From positions 17,469,510 through 17,533,509 of the forward strand of contig NC_034015.1 in assembly GCF_000346465.2 (NCBI RefSeq): 64,000 nt of DNA, read 5' to 3'. The number at the start of each line of letters is the position of its first letter. Within the stretch, counting starts at the first letter, position 1. A model generated the notes under the pieces. That model saw only the letters and a program-made list of their open reading frames with translations, did not search any database and was not told the origin of the DNA. The position numbers were made by a program, and so were the translations under genes. Source of the stretch: Prunus persica (taxonomy: Eukaryota; Streptophyta; Magnoliopsida; Rosales; Rosaceae). This document shows, piece after piece, positions 1 to 12,091 of this stretch.

Positions 1-1097
1 CAATCGATGTGTCAAAGCCGATGTGGAATGAAGGCTGAAGGTTGAGATGTTATTTTTGACATCTCAAAAGAAAAATATCAAATAAATATTTTATTATTAT
101 TATTTTTTAAAATTAAAAATAAATCAACACTAAAATAATAATTTAATTTGACATATCAGGTGGAGTGTAAAACTGTGTAAGATATCAAATTGCCACATCA
201 ACTATCAAATTTAAATTTGATATTTGGTATTTGAATGCTCTAATCAAGGCAAAGTTAATTAAATATTAGGTTATGACACTATTCCTAGAGTATGCTGATT
301 GCATTCTGACCGGCAAAAAGGATACTAAATGGAAAAAATCTTTCTTGTAATGGAACTAGCAAAAAATGATATCCTCGTTGTATGAGAGTTTCTCTCCAAC
401 ACCTGGTATGAAAAAAGTGGTAATTTTCCGACATGACTCGATTTGGCAAACATAAACAATCTGATTTTACTGCAAACAAATTTATCTAACATTATATGGG
501 GAAAACAAAAGTTGTACTTTTCTCATTTTAAACTTATTCTAAAATATAAAAGATTAAGATTTTAGATGATTTCTGTTGCCTTATATTAAAATGGGTTGGT
601 GTTGATTGTCACTATAAGTAGTTGGTGGAGCCACAAACTCAATACAAAATGGAAATGGAAAGATGGGTCCGGTCCATATGAAGTATGAACATGTTCTAAT
701 TGTTCATGGGTCTCACTCCAAGTATCCAAACCGAACCAATTATTTCACCCAACCAAATATTTTTTGCATTAAAAAAAAAAAAACCAATTTTTAATTACAA
801 AAAAAATCCCAATTTTTGTAACGGACACTAACTCCCCACTCCGCACTCATCCCCTCCCTCTTCTCCTCCGTCACTCACAATCTTCTGTGTCAATATTATA
901 AGATTTCACGAGATTTAAAATCCCCAAAAGCCTCTAGGCGCCACGAGGTCTCTGAAACTCCTCTGTGTTTCTCAAGCAACGCCAAACCCATAAACCCAGT
1001 TTTTTTTGTCGCTATTCAAGGCCCCCAACCCCAACCCTCTCTGAACTGCGGTTCGTACAGTGACCTCCATCCTCCGGTGCCACGTCACCCCGCCGCA
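1..1097. other. Non-coding upstream region and 5' leader of the PLD gene
   Basis: No supportable gene is seen before the PLD start codon. The first 600 bases are AT-rich. From about 830 the sequence becomes C- and CT-rich, as in plant 5' leaders. The reading frame of PLD exon 1 is open a little upstream (a GTG codon at 1077), but the first in-frame ATG is at 1098. Long frames on the opposite strand here mirror the GC-rich exon. Confidence 0.6.
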
Positions 1098-4000
1098 ATG
1101 GCCGAAATGACGTTGGAGCTGGTGACCTACCTGCACGGCGACCTCGACCTCCATATCATCGAAGCCCGGCGGCTGCCCAACATGGACCTTGTCTCCGAGC
1201 GCTTCCGCCGTTGCTTCACCGCCTGTGACACTATCACAATCCCCCACTCCTCCCACTCCCGCCACACCGAATCCGACGGCGGAGAACACAAGCCCCAACA
1301 CAGCCGCCCTAAGATCATCACCAGCGACTCCTACGTCACCGTTATGGTCCCCGAGACCACCGTGGCCAGGACGCGTGTCATAAAGAACTCGCAGAACCCG
1401 CAGTGGAACGAGCACTTCTTCATCCCCCTGGCACACCCCGTAATTAACCTCGAGTTTCAGGTTAAAGACAACGACCTCTTCGGCGCCGAGCTCATCGGCA
1501 CCGCTAAGATCTCCGCCGAGAAAATCGCTACCGGAGAACTCATATCCGGGTGGTTTCCAATTATCGGGTCATCCGGGACGCCCCCGAAACCCGACTCGGC
1601 GATCCGGGTCGAGCTAAAGTTCACGCCTTTCGAGAAAAACCCACTGTACAAGCATGGTATAGCGGGCGATCCGGAACACAGGGGTGTGCGCCACACGTAT
1701 TTCCCGTTGCGGAAAGGAAGCTCCTTGAGGTTGTACCAAGACGCGCACGTGCCGCATGGGCTGCTGCCGGAGATCGAATTGGATGGAAGGAAGGTGTATA
1801 GGCCTGAGAATTGCTGGGAGGACATTTGCTATGCGATTTCGGAGGCTCATCACTTGATTTACATTGTGGGTTGGTCTGTGTTTCACAAGGTGAGGCTGAT
1901 TCGAGAGCCCAGCCGACCGTTGCCACGTGGCGGCGAATTAACGCTCGGCGACTTGCTCAAGTACAAGTCTGAAGAAGGCGTGAGGGTGTTGCTGTTGGTC
2001 TGGGACGATAAGACCTCACACGACAAGTTCTTCTTCAAAACGGTCACAATTCCAAATCTGCATTGTCGTTTTGAATTTGGTTTTTGCTTATTATGGATTT
2101 GTCAATCATTTTCAATCTGTATGGTTTGGAATCTTTTAGCGGTGTCTTTGATTGTAAATAGGGATGGATAATGGTTACCCATTGGCCCAAATGGGTACCT
2201 ATGAGTTGGTGGTGATAGTGGTGGTGGCTTTGGTAGTGATGGTGATGGTGGTTGGTTGGTACCCATTGCTCATCCAAGTGCATACTGCAACCTATGCAAT
2301 GCACTATATGGACTGAAATGTAAAGCCAGAAAAAGAAAAGAGAAAAGAAGAAGAGATCCCAAGTTGGACTATTTTATTCCATTTCGGGTAATGGGGTGTT
2401 AGAGGGGTACTTAAGTAGTTAATTGGGTTGGTTTCACACCTTCTATTACTCTCCCAGACTTTTGGACTGTAGCATATCTGTTCAGTAGTTCATCATCTTT
2501 ATTCAGTTATGCTGTTTCCCTCCCCATCTTACTCTTAGTGAGATAACAAATTTTTAGTGCATTGTGTAATTTGTCAAGATGCTTGTGCAAGTATGTGAGG
2601 TCATGGAATTTTGTTCGTAATGTGAAGTTCGGATTGGTTGCAGGCAGGAATGATGGGTACACATGATGAAGAAACCCGGAAGTTTTTCAAGCATTCATCT
2701 GTTAATTGTGTTCTGGCAACTCGCTACGCCAGCAGTAAGCTTAGCATTATTAAACAACAGGCAGGTTTTGGACGCCCTTATTTGCGTGATTCAGCAAGCG
2801 TTCCTTTACTTTCATGTAAGATTTTGCTTTCCACTAAGCTGTTCAACTTGCTGAGTCTAACTTGCATTTTATGGGTTTGTGCAGGTTGTTGGAACCCTCT
2901 TTACCCACCATCAAAAATGCGTTCTCGTGGACACACAGGCACATGGTAATAATCGCAAGATAACAGCATTTATAGGAGGTCTTGATCTCTGTGATGGTCG
3001 TTATGACACACCTGAGCACAGACTGTTTCGTGATGTTAACACTGTATTTAAGGATGATTTTCATCAACCGACTTTTCCTGTAAGTAATTGGTGATTTGGT
3101 TATACAGTTTATTTCTGCATTGTTTCTAACATCCATAACAATTGGGATATTATTTAAGACCCTGTCATGATTTTCCTTGTCTTTCTTGTTTCTTTCTAAT
3201 TCACTCACGTACTAGCATAATTTGTATATGATATTTTATTTTCAATGATTACTCAAGATCCACAAAATGAGGTTTGTATTCCTTTAAATAGACTGCTAAG
3301 ATGCATATCTTTTTGGCTTTTTGTGTTTTGTTCCTGTACTAGGCTGGAACCAAGGCTCCGAGGCAACCATGGCATGACTTACACTGTAGAATTGATGGGC
3401 CTGCTGCGTATGATGTTCTTATAAACTTTGAGCAACGTTGGAGGAAAGCAACACAATGGAGAGAGTTCGGACTAAAAAAGAGGGCTTCACATTGGCATGA
3501 CGATGCTTTGATAAAAATTGACCGCATCTCATGGATACTTAGTCCTCCACTATCTGTTTCAAAGGATAGAACAACTATTCCAGAAGACGACCCTGCTTTG
3601 TGGGTTCAACGTGAAGATGATCCCGAAGATTGGCATGTTCAGGTTGGATGATGAAACTTTCTTTCACTCTTTTTGTTATTTTCTGTTTTGTTCAATATAT
3701 ATATATATATATATATAATAAAAGAAAAAGGAGAATCAAGCTGGGTATATCTTTCTTTCTTGTGCAGATTTTTCGGTCCATTGACTCAGGATCACTGAAA
3801 GGATTTCCCAAAGCCGGCCCTAGTGCTGAGGCCCAGGTTTGTGTTTGAATTCCCCTCTCCCTCCCCCTTCTATCTTTCTTCCTTTTAATACTTTTAAATG
3901 TGTGGACAAAATCTGATCGTTCCTCTTGATTGTAACTGCAGAATCTTATTTGTTCAAAGAATCTGCTAATAGATAAAAGCATTCAAACAGCATACATCCA

Positions 4001-6860
4001 GGCAATCAGATCCGCTCAACATTTTATATATATTGAAAATCAGTATTTTCTTGGTTCATCATATGCATGGCCAGATTATAGAAATGCAGGTAAGCTGACA
4101 ATATGCTGAGCACTGCATTATGATGCTTGTTTCTAGGAATTTTTTTTTTGGGGAGCAAAACTTTAGCTTTGCGAAACAATGCATCATGGGTATTATTTTA
4201 TGTGCATAACTGCACTTGAAATTTATGGGTTCTAGCATTCTGTACATGGGAACCAACTCAACTTCCACACACCCCTCCCCCTTCCCCAAGTACAAATCTT
4301 TTTTTTTCCTAAGTAATTGCAATTTTTATTATTTACTCCATAATTGACTAGGAATATTGAAAATTTGCATCTTCATTCTATTTCTGTCGTTGGCTTTAAA
4401 TTAGCCTTAATGACCCAAGACTATTGCACCTGCCACCTAACCACTTATATTTTTTCAAATTCACATTCTTCGGTTTGAAAAATATAAATAAAGTAATTGT
4501 TATTAATTGATACTAGATATATGCTTTCCTTGCATTCAAATTTATCTGAATATTTTCTTTCATGGTTTGAGCAGGAGCTGATAATCTTATCCCGGTGGAG
4601 TTGGCATTAAAGATTGCTAGCAAAATTAAAGCTAAGGAGAGATTTGCGGTGTATGTTGTTTTACCTATGTGGCCTGAAGGTGATCCAAAATCTGCTGCAA
4701 TGCAAGAAATTCTTTTCTGGCAGGTATGTGATTATATATTATGGAAATGCTTATACACGGGAAACACATGTTTTGGTAAACTGGAACATTAAGATGGCTG
4801 TAATGTTCTTCTAATGACTATAAACAGCGATGGACTTTTTGCTTTGACATCATTGATTCTTTTTGCTGGTAGCCTTTTTTTGAGCTACTCTTTGCTAGTA
4901 GCTTGAATAATACATCATCTGTTGTTTGGTTTCCAATCAATGGGATTGTTTTCTTTGAAATTATTGGTTCAGAATTATTACTTTCGTGTTGTTCATCGTA
5001 GTATTGGTATCATGGTATCTATTATTAGATGTCAAGGACAAGGAACTAGTGAAAGTGTGTAAGAATAAGAATGGAAAGGACACATAGAAGTTGCTTTCTG
5101 ACTTGTGCATGTTTACTTTGTGCAGAGCCAGACAATGCAAGCAATGTATGATATTGTTGCAAAGGCACTAAAATCGGTGCAGCTTCAGGACTCACATCAC
5201 TCACATCCTCAAGATTACCTCAATTTCTATTGCCTTGGTAACCGGGAAAAACTTTCAGAGGAAACTTCAAATGACAATGGTGCTTCGGTAATTATTTGAG
5301 AATAATTGTCTTTCCAACTGCTCTGACTTTATCACTCAGTGCTAGCTTCTTGGTTGGCATAAACTAAATAGTAGGCCCTTAATCTGCATGGCTGAGAAAT
5401 TCATGGTTTCCAACTACAATTTTCACAATATATTCACTTAATCTCTCTCATGCTTTCAGCTTTGAGATCTTAGTATATGCAAAATCTTAGCATGTACTCT
5501 GTGGGACCTTGAAATTTCAAAATATGTATCAAGATTAGTGCGCAAGACAGTAGAAAGATTTCCTCTATCCTGTTTGGTATATTTGGAAACCCCAAATAAT
5601 TAAAGGTCAATGTCACGATCTGTCACATTTACATTATTCTAACAATGGGAAGGCAAAAATATTTTGTTAATGTAGATTATTCTAGTAGTTGTAGTATGTT
5701 ACACATTTTAAGGCGAAAGCTCTATTTTTACTTATTTTAAAGGTTGGATTTTTGTTTTTGGCCATTGTTACAGATTAAATGCATTCACTTTTGTATTCCT
5801 ACCATGCCAATGACCTTACGCGTTTTCCTGAGATTTACCATTAGTTCATCCCATGCCTCACAGAGGATAAGATGACCACTCAAGCTTAGATCTTTAAATT
5901 CATTAGATATCTGCCTTAATTTATTGTCTGCGAGAACTTTTCAGATGTTGGCCTTTATAATAAAATTTTCTTTCAGGTCTCCGATGCATATAAATATCAG
6001 CGGTTTATGATTTATGTTCATGCCAAGGGTATGGTAGTAGATGACGAGTACGTAATACTTGGATCTGCCAATATCAACCAAAGATCAATGGCTGGTACCA
6101 AAGACACTGAGATAGCTATGGGTGCATATCAGCCCCATTACACTTGGGCTGAGAGGCGGAAACATCCATTTGGTCAGGTATGCCACTCTCTATAATTTTT
6201 CTTGTGTTTTGGCAAACTTCTTATATGAGGCTCCTTTCTTGGCTGATGCCGAGGAGGATATTTATGAGCATGAGTCAGTACCTTCAGCTTCCGAGAGACT
6301 TCATGAGCACTAGCTGTTATAATTGTTCTCGTCTTGGTTCAGAGTAGCAGTTCCTTTGCTTTTTGCCCCTTCTTTCCATTGTTTTCCAAGAACAAGTTCA
6401 AATGCATTTAAGAAACTTCACAGAATCCCGTTGTGGTCGAGCTTATTGAATATAGTTATTTACCTCCCGGATTTAGAATTTGTTGACAACATAAAGAATT
6501 TGCCTTTTTTCAATTTCTTTTACACTTACGTGCTTTAATTAGACATACAATATTCTTTTCATGCAGATATACGGATATCGAATGTCACTTTGGGCTGAGC
6601 ATCTTGGTAAAGATCCATGCTTTGGAGAGCCAGAGAGTTTGGAATGTGTGAGGACAGTCAACGGGATTGCTGAAGAAAACTGGAAGAGATTCACATCTCC
6701 AGATTTTACACAACTGCAGGGTCACCTTCTGAAGTATCCTCTGCAGGTAGATGCTGATGGGAAGGTCGGCCCCCTGCCGGGACATGAAAATTTCCCTGAT
6801 GTCGGCGGTAAAGTAATTGGAGGTCATTCTGCCGCACTTCCTGATACTCTCACAACATGA
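1098..6860 (+). CDS. PLDDELTA: Phospholipase D delta
   Basis: C2-type phospholipase D, which hydrolyses phosphatidylcholine or phosphatidylethanolamine to phosphatidic acid; the Arabidopsis delta form is plasma-membrane and microtubule associated and acts in stress signalling. Ten exons: 1098-2042, 2644-2760, 2885-3079, 3343-3642, 3768-3836, 3942-4089, 4575-4723, 5126-5287, 5977-6177, 6567-6860, giving 859 residues (about 868 in Arabidopsis). An N-terminal C2 domain (about residues 10-160, with [19 protein letters not shown]) is followed by two catalytic HxKxxxxD motifs, H363-K365-D370 (HQKCVLVD) and H710-K712-D717 (HAKGMVVD), and the IENQYF segment. The C-terminus ends LPDTLTT as in Arabidopsis PLD-delta. 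Intron 2 (2761-2884) must start with GC, because the nearby GT donor would break the [13 protein letters not shown] frame. All other introns are GT-AG. A (TA)n run lies in intron 4. Confidence 0.96.
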
Positions 6861-8053
6861 TCTCTCTAGAGTCTTATGTTCATACACGATTCGTTAAATA
6901 AAATTGAAGCGATACGTCACCCAGCCTCCGAGTTACCAGATCAACCTAGTTGCTGTTTCTTTCTTGCTGATTCAGTCCGTTTCCTTGTTGATTAGATTCT
7001 GTGAATTTCTACTGTAACTGATGCATATGTGCCAACATAGTTGAAAAGATCACTCTGTGAATTTACACACAATGACTTGGAAGATTAGATATTGTGAATG
7101 TAGATTTTTCATTTCTTTTTCTGTTTCTGTTTTTGTACTAATTGGTTGAAGTTCTTAAGGCAGTTGCATTATATATTTTTATTCCTGTTCCTAATATGGA
7201 TGGCAAGCAAGCAGTAAAGTGCAATAAACCAAAGTTACTTCCAATGAACCAAAATTCAACCATAAACTTGACATTAAACCATGCAATAAAAAAACAATTA
7301 AAAATTGTTCCCTCTAAATTCAAATACTAACCAAATTTATTCGTGATAATAATCAAATTGACTAGTCTAGTATTTTTTACGGTAAAAAAAAAAAAAAAAA
7401 AAATTCCTACTTGATAGATAAAAGAGAATCAAAATTTTCCGAATTACCTTAATAAATAGAAATTACTATAAGAAGAAATATTTTTACAAAAACTTTCTCC
7501 CACCAAAAAGTTTATCGTTCAATCAAATTTACAGGTTAACAGATTAAAATTGAAAAAAATAAAAAAAGAAATGGTTATCTATATATATAAAGCAAAATGT
7601 AGAGAATGATAAAACATTGAAAATACCAGAAAATGTCCTTAGTTAATGCAAACATTAAGAATTAAAATTATTAATTAAATGAGGATAATATAGTAAATTC
7701 ACACATTTCATATTAAAAAAAATTAAAATTAAAATTAAAATTAAAATCAGATAATGAATCCTATTTTTATGGAACACAACTACTCATTATTTTTTTAATT
7801 CTAAAATAAATTTTAATTTATAAAATAAAAAAAATAAAAAATAAAAACTTCTTGCAAGCGCTGCTAGTTTAACATAACAAATATGTGCCTTCAACGTAGG
7901 AGATTATACCCCTGACAGATATATAATGTAATTTCCGGTTTACATACACAATAGATACAAAGTGGGCTTTTCCCCTTTTAAGAAAGCTCATTGACCCCAA
8001 ACCCTAATACCTCGACTTTGTTCTCTAGGGTTCTTCGTCTTTGCCCTCTGCGA
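6861..8053. other. PLD 3' flank, AT-rich spacer and 5' leader of the SR-like gene
   Basis: The 3' untranslated region of the PLD gene probably occupies the first few hundred bases. Bases 7340-7860 are strongly AT-rich, with A-runs and a short tandem of AAATTA-type units near 7720-7750. The 5' leader of the next gene lies near 7980-8053. No other coding region is seen. Confidence 0.5.
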
Positions 8054-11000
8054 ATGGTAATCTCTCTACTTACGTGATGCTCTGCTGCTGTTGCATGCTT
8101 GAGAGAGCTGAAAGATTTTAATGCGTTTTTCTTTTTACATTTTTTGCAGGCGGATTCTCCTCGCAAAAAGTAAGCCCTATAATTTCTATTGCTGTTTTTC
8201 AATTTCTGGGTTCGAATTGCATCCTAATATATATTATGTATATTTGTAGAAAAATAATTGCCTTTCAACATACTTGTTGGGTCGAGGCTTTCGATCTATT
8301 GGTGCTGATACTTTTGCTTTGTGTCAGTGTATTGGAGTTATTGGAATTTTTATTTGACTATGTTTGGCTATTGAAGCTTTCTTTGTCTGTTTTTTGTGAG
8401 CCACTTACCATCCGTAAATCATTTTGTCAAAATCACTCTCTCTCTATCTTTCTGTTTTTCTTATAAGAAAGGAAGAACACAAATTCCCTGTTTTAGGATT
8501 TTCAATCTTAGCTTCGATTTTTACAAATACAGTCATAGATATGCGAGTGGGTAAGGAAATCATACGGTTCTGCTTATATGCTGTGCCTTAGTCCATGGAA
8601 GATGTTCTACGGGCAATCTGTTTATTTGGGAAACCATCCAATGCGGAAACTGTTCATACATGCGAGGTTTTGTCTTTACCATGTAGGTCTAGGTGGTGTA
8701 ATTTTAGAATGGTATATGCAAGTTATGTTTATGCTTGGAAGTTTTCACTTTGGAGTTATAGAGGATAAAGTCACCCAGAAGTTTTATGTTCAGATTTGTT
8801 ACTTTTTCCATTATGTTTTGCAGAACGTTTTAAATGTCTTATTTAGTGGGGCGAAAATTGTTGAATTGTGATACTAATGAATCAGGGAGACTCTAGTTAA
8901 ATATGTGGTGTTCATATGATTCCATTTGGGGTAGTTGGTTATGATCAACATGGCTTGCTTTCTCATTTTTCACACTGAGACGACCATTCTAGGGTCTGGT
9001 AATAAAAGAATTATAGGTGAATATTATCTTTTAGAGCATATTAGCTGTGAGTTTCTTTTCATTAGGAAGATTCACTATGTGGGAAAGTGTTTTGTGCTGT
9101 TTGGCTCTTATTTTTTGATGTTGTTCAGAAGTTTTATGCCATACATATGTGTAAATCAGGTACTCACGATCCCCTTCTCCGTGGAGAGCTCAGTCCAGGT
9201 CCAGGTCCAGGTCTTGGTCTAGGCCTAGGTCAAGGTCAAGATCTTGGTCTAGGCCAAGGCAGAGTTCTCACTCTAGAAGTCGTGGCAGGTTGGTCTTTAC
9301 TTTTTTTGCTTAAATGTGTTGTTCATGTTTATTAGTATCAGTGTTTTTAAAAGGCAAAAACAAGCACTCCATGACTCGAGAGCAGGGTGCCCAAGGTGTT
9401 TCTTTGTTGCATGACACAGTTTTGCCTAGGATTTGAAGAGGAAAATTAATACCCCACTTAGAGCCCCTTTCTAAATAATTAGAATATCTCAGTAGTCTCT
9501 AACCCAAACAACCAAGTAGCTCTCAGATATTTTTGGCCGCTCTAAGGTGGTTCCCTGCAGATTTATATTTCTTAAATTTCAATAATTCTCACCCCTGAAG
9601 GCTTACACCTCAATGCCTTGTGGCTTATGCCTCACTTGTGAGGCACAAAACACCTCACATTATGCCTTTGCATTGGAAAACATTGGTTTTGAAAACATTG
9701 ATTTATTAATTTTAGTTTTAAAAATACTGGTTTTAGTAACTTCAGTTTTTCTGCCATGTGACACCAATGATTCTTATAAATGGTTGGCGTTTTTTTGGGT
9801 GCAGATCAAGGTCCAGAAGTCCTGGCAGGTTGTTGTTAATTTTGGTTTTTCTTTACAGGAGAATATCTGTTTATAAAGTTGACAGTGGTCAAACCTTCTT
9901 TCGATTTATGACACTGATATTTTTCTCTGGTGCTCATCTAAGTTTTGTTTTATGTGGTAGGCCTGCTGCTATAAATCCTGGAAATACACTGTATGTGACT
10001 GGCTTATCAACAAGGGTCTCAGAGAAGGATGTTGAAAGGCATTTTTCAAAGGAGGGGAAGGTGCTTTTATTATTTTCTATTTTATTTAGTGAAAGTTTTT
10101 TATTGCACTAACTATTCCATTATTCATGGTATAGTGATGAATTTTGCATTTATATATTCTGCTTGCCTTATTTCACAGGTAGCCTCATGCTTTCTTGTTG
10201 TGGAGCCCCGCACTCGAATTTCTCGTGGTTTTGCCTTTGTTACTATGGACTCTGTTGAAGATGCTGAACGGTGCATTAAACATCTCAACCAGTCAGTTCT
10301 GGAAGGTCGATACATCACTGTTGAGAGGGTAATGTGATTTTCATACGGTGATAAACTTTAAACCATTTGTTTTGTTTTGTTTTTCTTGACTTGGCGGTTT
10401 TCTGGTTATATTCATAACTCACTGCGTCAGGTATGTTGGCAGCAATCACAGATGATGAGTTTATCCATGTCAACTTTAGTGAAACAGCTTGATCAATGGC
10501 AAGCTTAAACAGCTTTTCAAATGCGCCTGATCAACTAAACATAGCAACTATATTCCAACAACTATACAACTTCAGCATTCACTTTCAACTCTCAACTAAT
10601 CCACGGACATTACCAACAACTTTCTAATGAGGCTTTTATGGTATTTCATAACTGGCATTCATTTTGTGGACACTAATCGTATCACATATGTGCCTGGATA
10701 TCTTGTGCTTGTTTCTGTGTCCAGATTTCCCACTTTATTTAGTTTCCTCTTAAGTTTTCTTTATCAAATATATATTTTTAAATCTGATCAAGTATAAAAA
10801 ATAATGTTGCTTGTGGTAAGATATATTTCAGTTCTTCAAATTTTGTTAATGATTCTTGTATGATTAATTTTTCTAACTGTATAATGGAAATTTCAAAGAA
10901 TTAAGGATTTATATGTTTATTTTCAGTCTCGGAGGAAGCGGCCAAGAACTCCAACACCTGGGCATTATCTTGGGTTGAAAAATACTAGAGACTATGGTAT

Positions 11001-11323
11001 GCTTAATATGCTTTCCTATGTAAATAATAAAAGTGCAGTTGTCTCACTGTGGTTTGTTTGCCTATATCTCATATTTTATCTCTGTATTGGTGACAGGTTA
11101 TCGAGGTGATCGGGATGGGGATCGGGATCGGGATCGTGGTAGGTATCGTGGGGGCTCAGGTCGTGATGACTATGGATATCGGAGGTCTCCAAGGCGCTCA
11201 CCGTACAGAGGTGGCCGTGATTATTCTCCTAGGGGTTCACCTTATGGCGGAAGATCTAGAAGGGAGAGGTCTTATTCTCCCTATGGCAGCCCTGAAAGGA
11301 AGTATGCTCGTGGCTCTAGATGA
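8054..11323 (+). CDS. Transformer-2/SR45a-like serine-arginine RNA-binding splicing factor
   Basis: RS-RRM-RS protein of the Tra2/SR45a type, expected in nuclear speckles and acting in alternative splicing. Eight coding exons: 8054-8056, 8150-8169, 9160-9288, 9805-9828, 9961-10060, 10179-10328, 10927-10996, 11097-11323, giving 240 residues. The first coding exon holds only the ATG. Exons 2 and 4 are 20 and 24 nt. The N-terminus reads MADSPRKKYSRSPSP and continues into an arginine/serine-rich stretch. A single RRM follows with RNP2 LYVTGL and RNP1 RGFAFVTM, then the linker RRKRPRTPTPGHYLGL typical of this family. The C-terminus is rich in RDRDRD, RRSPRRSP and RSYSPYG. My recollection is that Arabidopsis At4g35785, beside PLD-delta, is the matching gene. 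The long introns leave room for alternative exons, for example near 9860, which I could not confirm. Confidence 0.9.
9339..9685. mobile_element. Possible MITE remnant in an intron of the SR-like gene
   Basis: The left end CAGTGTTTTTAAAAGGC and the reverse complement of the right end (CAATGTTTTCC, then a GGC-containing stretch) are similar. The interior has GCCTTGTGGC/GCCTCACTTGTGAGGC-like palindromic pieces common in plant MITEs. I see no clear target duplication. It lies inside the intron 9289-9804. Confidence 0.3.
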
Positions 11324-12091
11324 GTGTGTGTTGTGATTTCCTGTCCAACAAAATTTACAGACTAAGGGACAAAATGTAGCAATGTAATGATTGTGTTCTG
11401 AAGTCTGAAGTTCCTCTGGTTTCGTTTCTCATGTTGTTACTAAGTAGTAGGATTGCTGGTTTGTGCCTTTGGACATGGGAATCGATATATAATATGTGGC
11501 TTAGCTTATCTCCAATTTTAGTCTTCCCTGTTTGTACACAGTTTTATGTGAAATTTGAACTATGATATAGTTGGTTTCGATCTTGCAGAAAGCCTAACCA
11601 ACGGTGCAAGTTTGGCCAAAGAAATTGGCCCTTTTACTTTTGTAGTCTTGATGATTCTCACCTCATTACTTTTCCTAGCCTAGTTAAATGTTGTCAAGTT
11701 AGTAGCCATGTTTTCTTCCAAAGAAAATCCCAGTTGACCTCATCTTAAAAAGTTCAAAGGTTACAAAGGACCACTAGGAAAGGTCTTAATAGGAAAGGTC
11801 GTCTTTGATTCGAGTGTGTGAGTTTGGTACCATCACCCTCTTGATAGGAAAGGTCTTAAAACATTAAAAAACAAACCAGATTTAAAGGTTTGGGCTAAAA
11901 CGTGCTTTCGGCGCAATCAATCTCAACCCGATAAAAGCCATAGGCCTATAGCTGGTTGCCTAGGTGATAATCAGCAATCTGGGCCTAGCCCAACTATTAA
12001 TTGTACAACTTATCACTCCAAATATGAAGAAGAAACAGACAACTCCTTGTTTTCATTTTGAGGGAAGCTTGAGCTTAGCAAGTGCAAGGCC
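11324..12091. other. 3' flank of SR-like gene and upstream region of ankyrin gene
   Basis: Contains the probable 3' untranslated region of the SR-like gene up to about 11600 and a short 5' leader before 12092. The phrase AGGAAAGGTC is repeated three times between 11777 and 11855. No further coding region is seen. Confidence 0.5.

Noticed and set aside
972..1436. Long minus-strand frame (about 154 codons) opposite PLD exon 1
   Set aside because: It mirrors a GC-rich C2-domain exon with strong protein conservation on the plus strand, and the translated product is a Gly/Val-rich sequence with no family resemblance.
2761..2764. Ordinary GT donor for PLD intron 2 four bases downstream
   Set aside because: It would shift the frame immediately before the HHQKCVLVD catalytic motif; the GC donor keeps it.
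11106..11336. Alternative-frame protein over the last exon of the SR-like gene
   Set aside because: The MGIGIGIVVGIVG-type product is the shifted reading of the GATCGG repeats coding RDRDRD; only the RD/RS frame continues the RRM protein.
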